From positions 1 to 8,053 of the forward strand of contig CANHBU010000070.1 of NCBI GenBank assembly GCA_947458345.1: 8,053 nucleotides of DNA. Reading direction: 5' to 3'. The position numbers and the translations under genes were made by a program. Positions 6,286 to 8,053 of the stretch are shown here, piece after piece. The notes under the pieces were generated by a model, which saw only the letters and a list, made by a program, of their open reading frames with translations, searched no databases and was not told where the DNA came from. Every line of letters starts with the position of its first letter. Position 1 is the stretch's first letter. The stretch is from Comamonadaceae bacterium. GTDB lineage: Bacteria; Pseudomonadota; Gammaproteobacteria; Burkholderiales; Burkholderiaceae_C.

Positions 6286-6343
6286 GGTGAATATGAGATA
6301 AACCGGTCTGCACAATTTGCGCAGACACCCCAAGCAATTATCC
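6286..6343. promoter_or_regulatory. Divergent lptD/amgK promoter region
   Basis: Only 58 bases separate the chosen starts of lptD (leftward) and amgK (rightward), so promoters of both must lie here or extend into the opposite gene. The region is AT-richer than its surroundings. I cannot assign -10 or -35 boxes with confidence; CATATT (6295-6290, - strand) is a possible -10 for lptD without a good -35. Neither start has a strong Shine-Dalgarno site in this interval. Confidence 0.5.
6306..6326. promoter_or_regulatory. 21-bp operator-like dyad between lptD and amgK
   Basis: GTCTGCACAA (6306-6315) and TTGCGCAGAC (6317-6326) are inverted repeats with 9 of 10 positions matching around a single central T (6316). 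The centre is 31 bases from the lptD start and 28 from the amgK start. This geometry suits a dimeric helix-turn-helix regulator. No regulator gene is in the window, so the binding protein is unknown. Confidence 0.5.
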
Positions 6344-7432
6344 ATGACCACCCCTGCTCCCCCGGCGCCGGTGCCCTGGGCCGATCCGGCCCGCAGCCAG
6401 GCTTTTGAACACTGGTTGCACGCCATGGCCGCAGAGCAAGGGCTGCGGCCGGACAGCCTCAGGCTGGCATCGGCCGACGCCAGCTTCCGGCGCTATCTGA
6501 GGATAGACGGCCTCGATGGCAAAAGCCGCATCATCATGGACGCGCCACCCGAAAAGGAAGACTGCCGACCCTTTGTCCAGGTGGCGGCCTTGATGCGCCA
6601 AGCGGGCGTGCACGCGCCCGAGGTGCTGGCCTGGGACGAGCCACAGGGCTTTATGCTGCTGACCGATCTGGGCGCGCAGACCCTGATGCAGGTCATCACC
6701 GCCGCGGGCGCGCCGACGGCGGTGCCCCAGCGCGGCGCGCCGACGCACGAGCTTTACATGGGCGCGATCGATGCGCTGCTGCGCTGGCAGCTGGCCTCCA
6801 AGCCCGAGGTGCTGCCGCCCTACGACGACGCTTTGCTCTCGCGCGAACTCGCGCTGTTCGACCAGTGGTACGTCAAGGGGCACCGCCGACTCGAGCTTGG
6901 CGCCGAGCAGCAGCGCACACTGGCCAGCGCCCTGGCCGCCATCAAAGCGCACAACCTGGGCGCGCTCGGCGCGGCGCGGGTGTACGTGCACCGCGACTTC
7001 ATGCCGCGCAACCTGATGCTCGGCGAGCACGGTCTGGGTGTGCTGGACTTTCAAGATGCGGTCTACGGCCCGATCAGCTACGACATCGCCAGCTTGATGC
7101 GCGATGCCTTTCTGAGCTGGGACGAAGAATTCGTCATCGACATCACAGCGCGCTACTGGCAGCAGGCCCGGCGGGCCGCCTTGCCGGTGGGCTCGGACTT
7201 TGGCGAGTTCTACGAGGCCGTCGAATGGATGGGGCTGCAGCGCCACCTCAAGGTGCTGGGCATCTTTGCTCGCCTGACACTGCGCGACGGCAAGGCGCAG
7301 TACCTGGCCGACACGCCGCGGTTTATCGGCTACGTGCGCAGCACCACCGCCCGCTACCGGACACTGGCCCCGCTGCTGCGCCTGCTCGAAGAAATCGAAG
7401 GCGGCGCGGTGCAGGCCGGCTACAACTTTTAG
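6344..7432 (+). CDS. amgK: Anomeric N-acetylmuramate/N-acetylglucosamine kinase (APH-like fold)
   Basis: This 362-residue cytoplasmic protein has the aminoglycoside-phosphotransferase fold. Visible marks are the N-lobe SADASFRRYLRI (43-54), MLLTDLG (104-110), the catalytic Brenner loop HRDFMPRN (216-223, with D218 and N223) and the metal-binding LDFQDA (234-239, D235). The DASFRRY signature and the position divergent from lptD are those of AmgK of Pseudomonas putida, which phosphorylates the anomeric carbon of MurNAc (and GlcNAc) so that peptidoglycan sugars bypass de novo UDP-MurNAc synthesis. True aminoglycoside resistance is unlikely. ATG 6344 is chosen; an in-frame TTG at 6317 falls inside the dyad. 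No clear ribosome binding site precedes it. A Pro/Ala-rich stretch at about 119-134 looks like a flexible insertion. The usual partner murU is not directly downstream; rsmE is. The family is secure; the exact substrate is inferred. Confidence 0.85.
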   Translation: MTTPAPPAPVPWADPARSQAFEHWLHAMAAEQGLRPDSLRLASADASFRRYLRIDGLDGKSRIIMDAPPEKEDCRPFVQVAALMRQAGVHAPEVLAWDEPQGFMLLTDLGAQTLMQVITAAGAPTAVPQRGAPTHELYMGAIDALLRWQLASKPEVLPPYDDALLSRELALFDQWYVKGHRRLELGAEQQRTLASALAAIKAHNLGALGAARVYVHRDFMPRNLMLGEHGLGVLDFQDAVYGPISYDIASLMRDAFLSWDEEFVIDITARYWQQARRAALPVGSDFGEFYEAVEWMGLQRHLKVLGIFARLTLRDGKAQYLADTPRFIGYVRSTTARYRTLAPLLRLLEEIEGGAVQAGYNF

Positions 7433-7441
7433 CCTTTGACC

Positions 7442-8053
7442 ATGCCGCGATTTTTCATACCAGAGCCACTGGCGGCCGAACAAGCGCTGCCCCTGCCCGC
7501 CAGCGCCGCCCGCCATGTGCAGGTGCTGCGGCTGCAGCCCGGGCAGGAAATCACCCTCTTCAACGGCGAAGGCGGCCAATGGCAGGCGCGCATCACCGTG
7601 ATGGGGCGCAGCGATGTGCAGGTGCAGCTGCTGCAATGGCAGGCCGCCGAGCGCGAGCCGCAGCGGCGGGTGCATCTGGCCGTGGGCATGCCGGCCAACG
7701 AGCGCATGGACTGGCTGGTAGAAAAAGCCACCGAACTGGGCGCGGCCAGCCTGTGGCCCTTGCAGACCGACCACAGCGTGCTGCGCCTGTCGGGCGAGCG
7801 CGCCGAGAAAAAGCGCCTGCACTGGCAGGCGGTGGCGGGCGCGGCCTGTGAGCAATGCGGCGGCAACCGCCTGCCCGAGATCGGCCGCATCAGCGAGTTC
7901 AGCGCCTGGCTGGCAAAGGCGCCGCCGGCGGCGCTGCGCTGCGTGCTCTCGCTCGATGCCGGCGCCCGCACGCTGGCCGATGAACTGACCCGCATCGGGG
8001 CGCAAGACGAAGTGGTCTTCCTCAGTGGCCCCGAGGGCGGGCTTTCGCCCAGC
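7442..8053 (+). CDS. rsmE: 16S rRNA (uracil1498-N3)-methyltransferase, 3' end cut by window
   Basis: ATG 7442 opens a frame that runs to the right edge: 204 residues of a family usually about 240-250 long, so roughly 40 are missing. RsmE methylates N3 of U1498 in 16S rRNA of the 30S subunit, using SAM bound in a SPOUT trefoil knot. Seen are the N-terminal PUA-like start MPRFFIPEPL with RHVQVLRLQPGQEITLFNGEG (24-44), the linker motif MDWLVEKATELGA (89-101), CEQCGGNRLPEI (136-147) and the SAM-knot motif LSGPEGGLSPS (194-204). The usual CEQCGRN pattern reads CEQCGGN here, with Gly at 141. It starts 9 bases after the amgK stop, with no convincing ribosome binding site, so it is probably co-transcribed with and translationally dependent on amgK. 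Confidence 0.93.
   Translation, partial: MPRFFIPEPLAAEQALPLPASAARHVQVLRLQPGQEITLFNGEGGQWQARITVMGRSDVQVQLLQWQAAEREPQRRVHLAVGMPANERMDWLVEKATELGAASLWPLQTDHSVLRLSGERAEKKRLHWQAVAGAACEQCGGNRLPEIGRISEFSAWLAKAPPAALRCVLSLDAGARTLADELTRIGAQDEVVFLSGPEGGLSPS

Noticed and set aside
6344..7432. Aminoglycoside resistance gene
   Set aside because: The APH fold is shared, but the DASFRRY signature and the position next to lptD point to the sugar kinase AmgK.
6338..8005. A 555-codon open frame on the - strand opposite amgK and rsmE
   Set aside because: It lies opposite two clear genes with many conserved motifs. Long antisense frames arise from strong G/C bias at third codon positions, and its translation is rich in Gln/His/Arg/Ala without recognisable domains.

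Overview
The window looks like a core-chromosome segment from a GC-rich betaproteobacterium, most likely order Burkholderiales and probably Comamonadaceae-like. This rests on family-level protein resemblance, the strong G/C bias at third codon positions, and the gene set (maeB end, rsmA, surA, lptD, amgK, rsmE). No marker in the window fixes the genus. There are no tRNA or rRNA genes, insertion sequences, phage genes or CRISPR arrays.

Left part (1-1802, + strand). The window opens in the C-terminal phosphotransacetylase-like domain of an NADP-dependent malic enzyme (maeB). A 221-base gap follows, AT-richer towards its right end and rich in short dyads. Then come an exported guanyl-specific ribonuclease of the RNase Sa/barnase class and a cytoplasmic barstar-family inhibitor, which together look like an enzyme/immunity pair. 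An 11-bp perfect hairpin starts on the last base of the barstar stop codon. Beyond it are about 170 bases holding at best a tiny 29-codon ORF, and then a strong intrinsic terminator at 1776-1802.

Middle part (1802-6285, - strand). lptD, surA and rsmA form a compact operon read right to left. lptD and surA overlap by 8 bases, and surA and rsmA are 13 bases apart. LptD is the outer-membrane LPS translocon barrel, SurA the periplasmic chaperone that helps fold outer-membrane proteins including LptD, and RsmA the 16S rRNA dimethyladenosine methyltransferase. The rsmA stop codon lies in the T-run of the terminator coming from the other side. pdxA, which lies between surA and rsmA in E. coli, is absent here.

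Right part (6286-8053, + strand). A 58-base divergent region carries a 21-bp near-perfect dyad midway between the lptD and amgK starts. amgK (anomeric MurNAc/GlcNAc kinase of cell-wall recycling) is followed 9 bases later by rsmE (16S rRNA m3U1498 methyltransferase), which runs off the window. murU, the usual partner of amgK, does not follow it directly.

Most genes are well-known families. The parts least explained by standard annotation are non-coding: the dyad cluster before the RNase gene, the hairpin and 3' region after barstar, and the dyad between lptD and amgK. I did not find convincing evidence of a wholly new system. The RNase/barstar cassette with its structured flanks is the nearest candidate.
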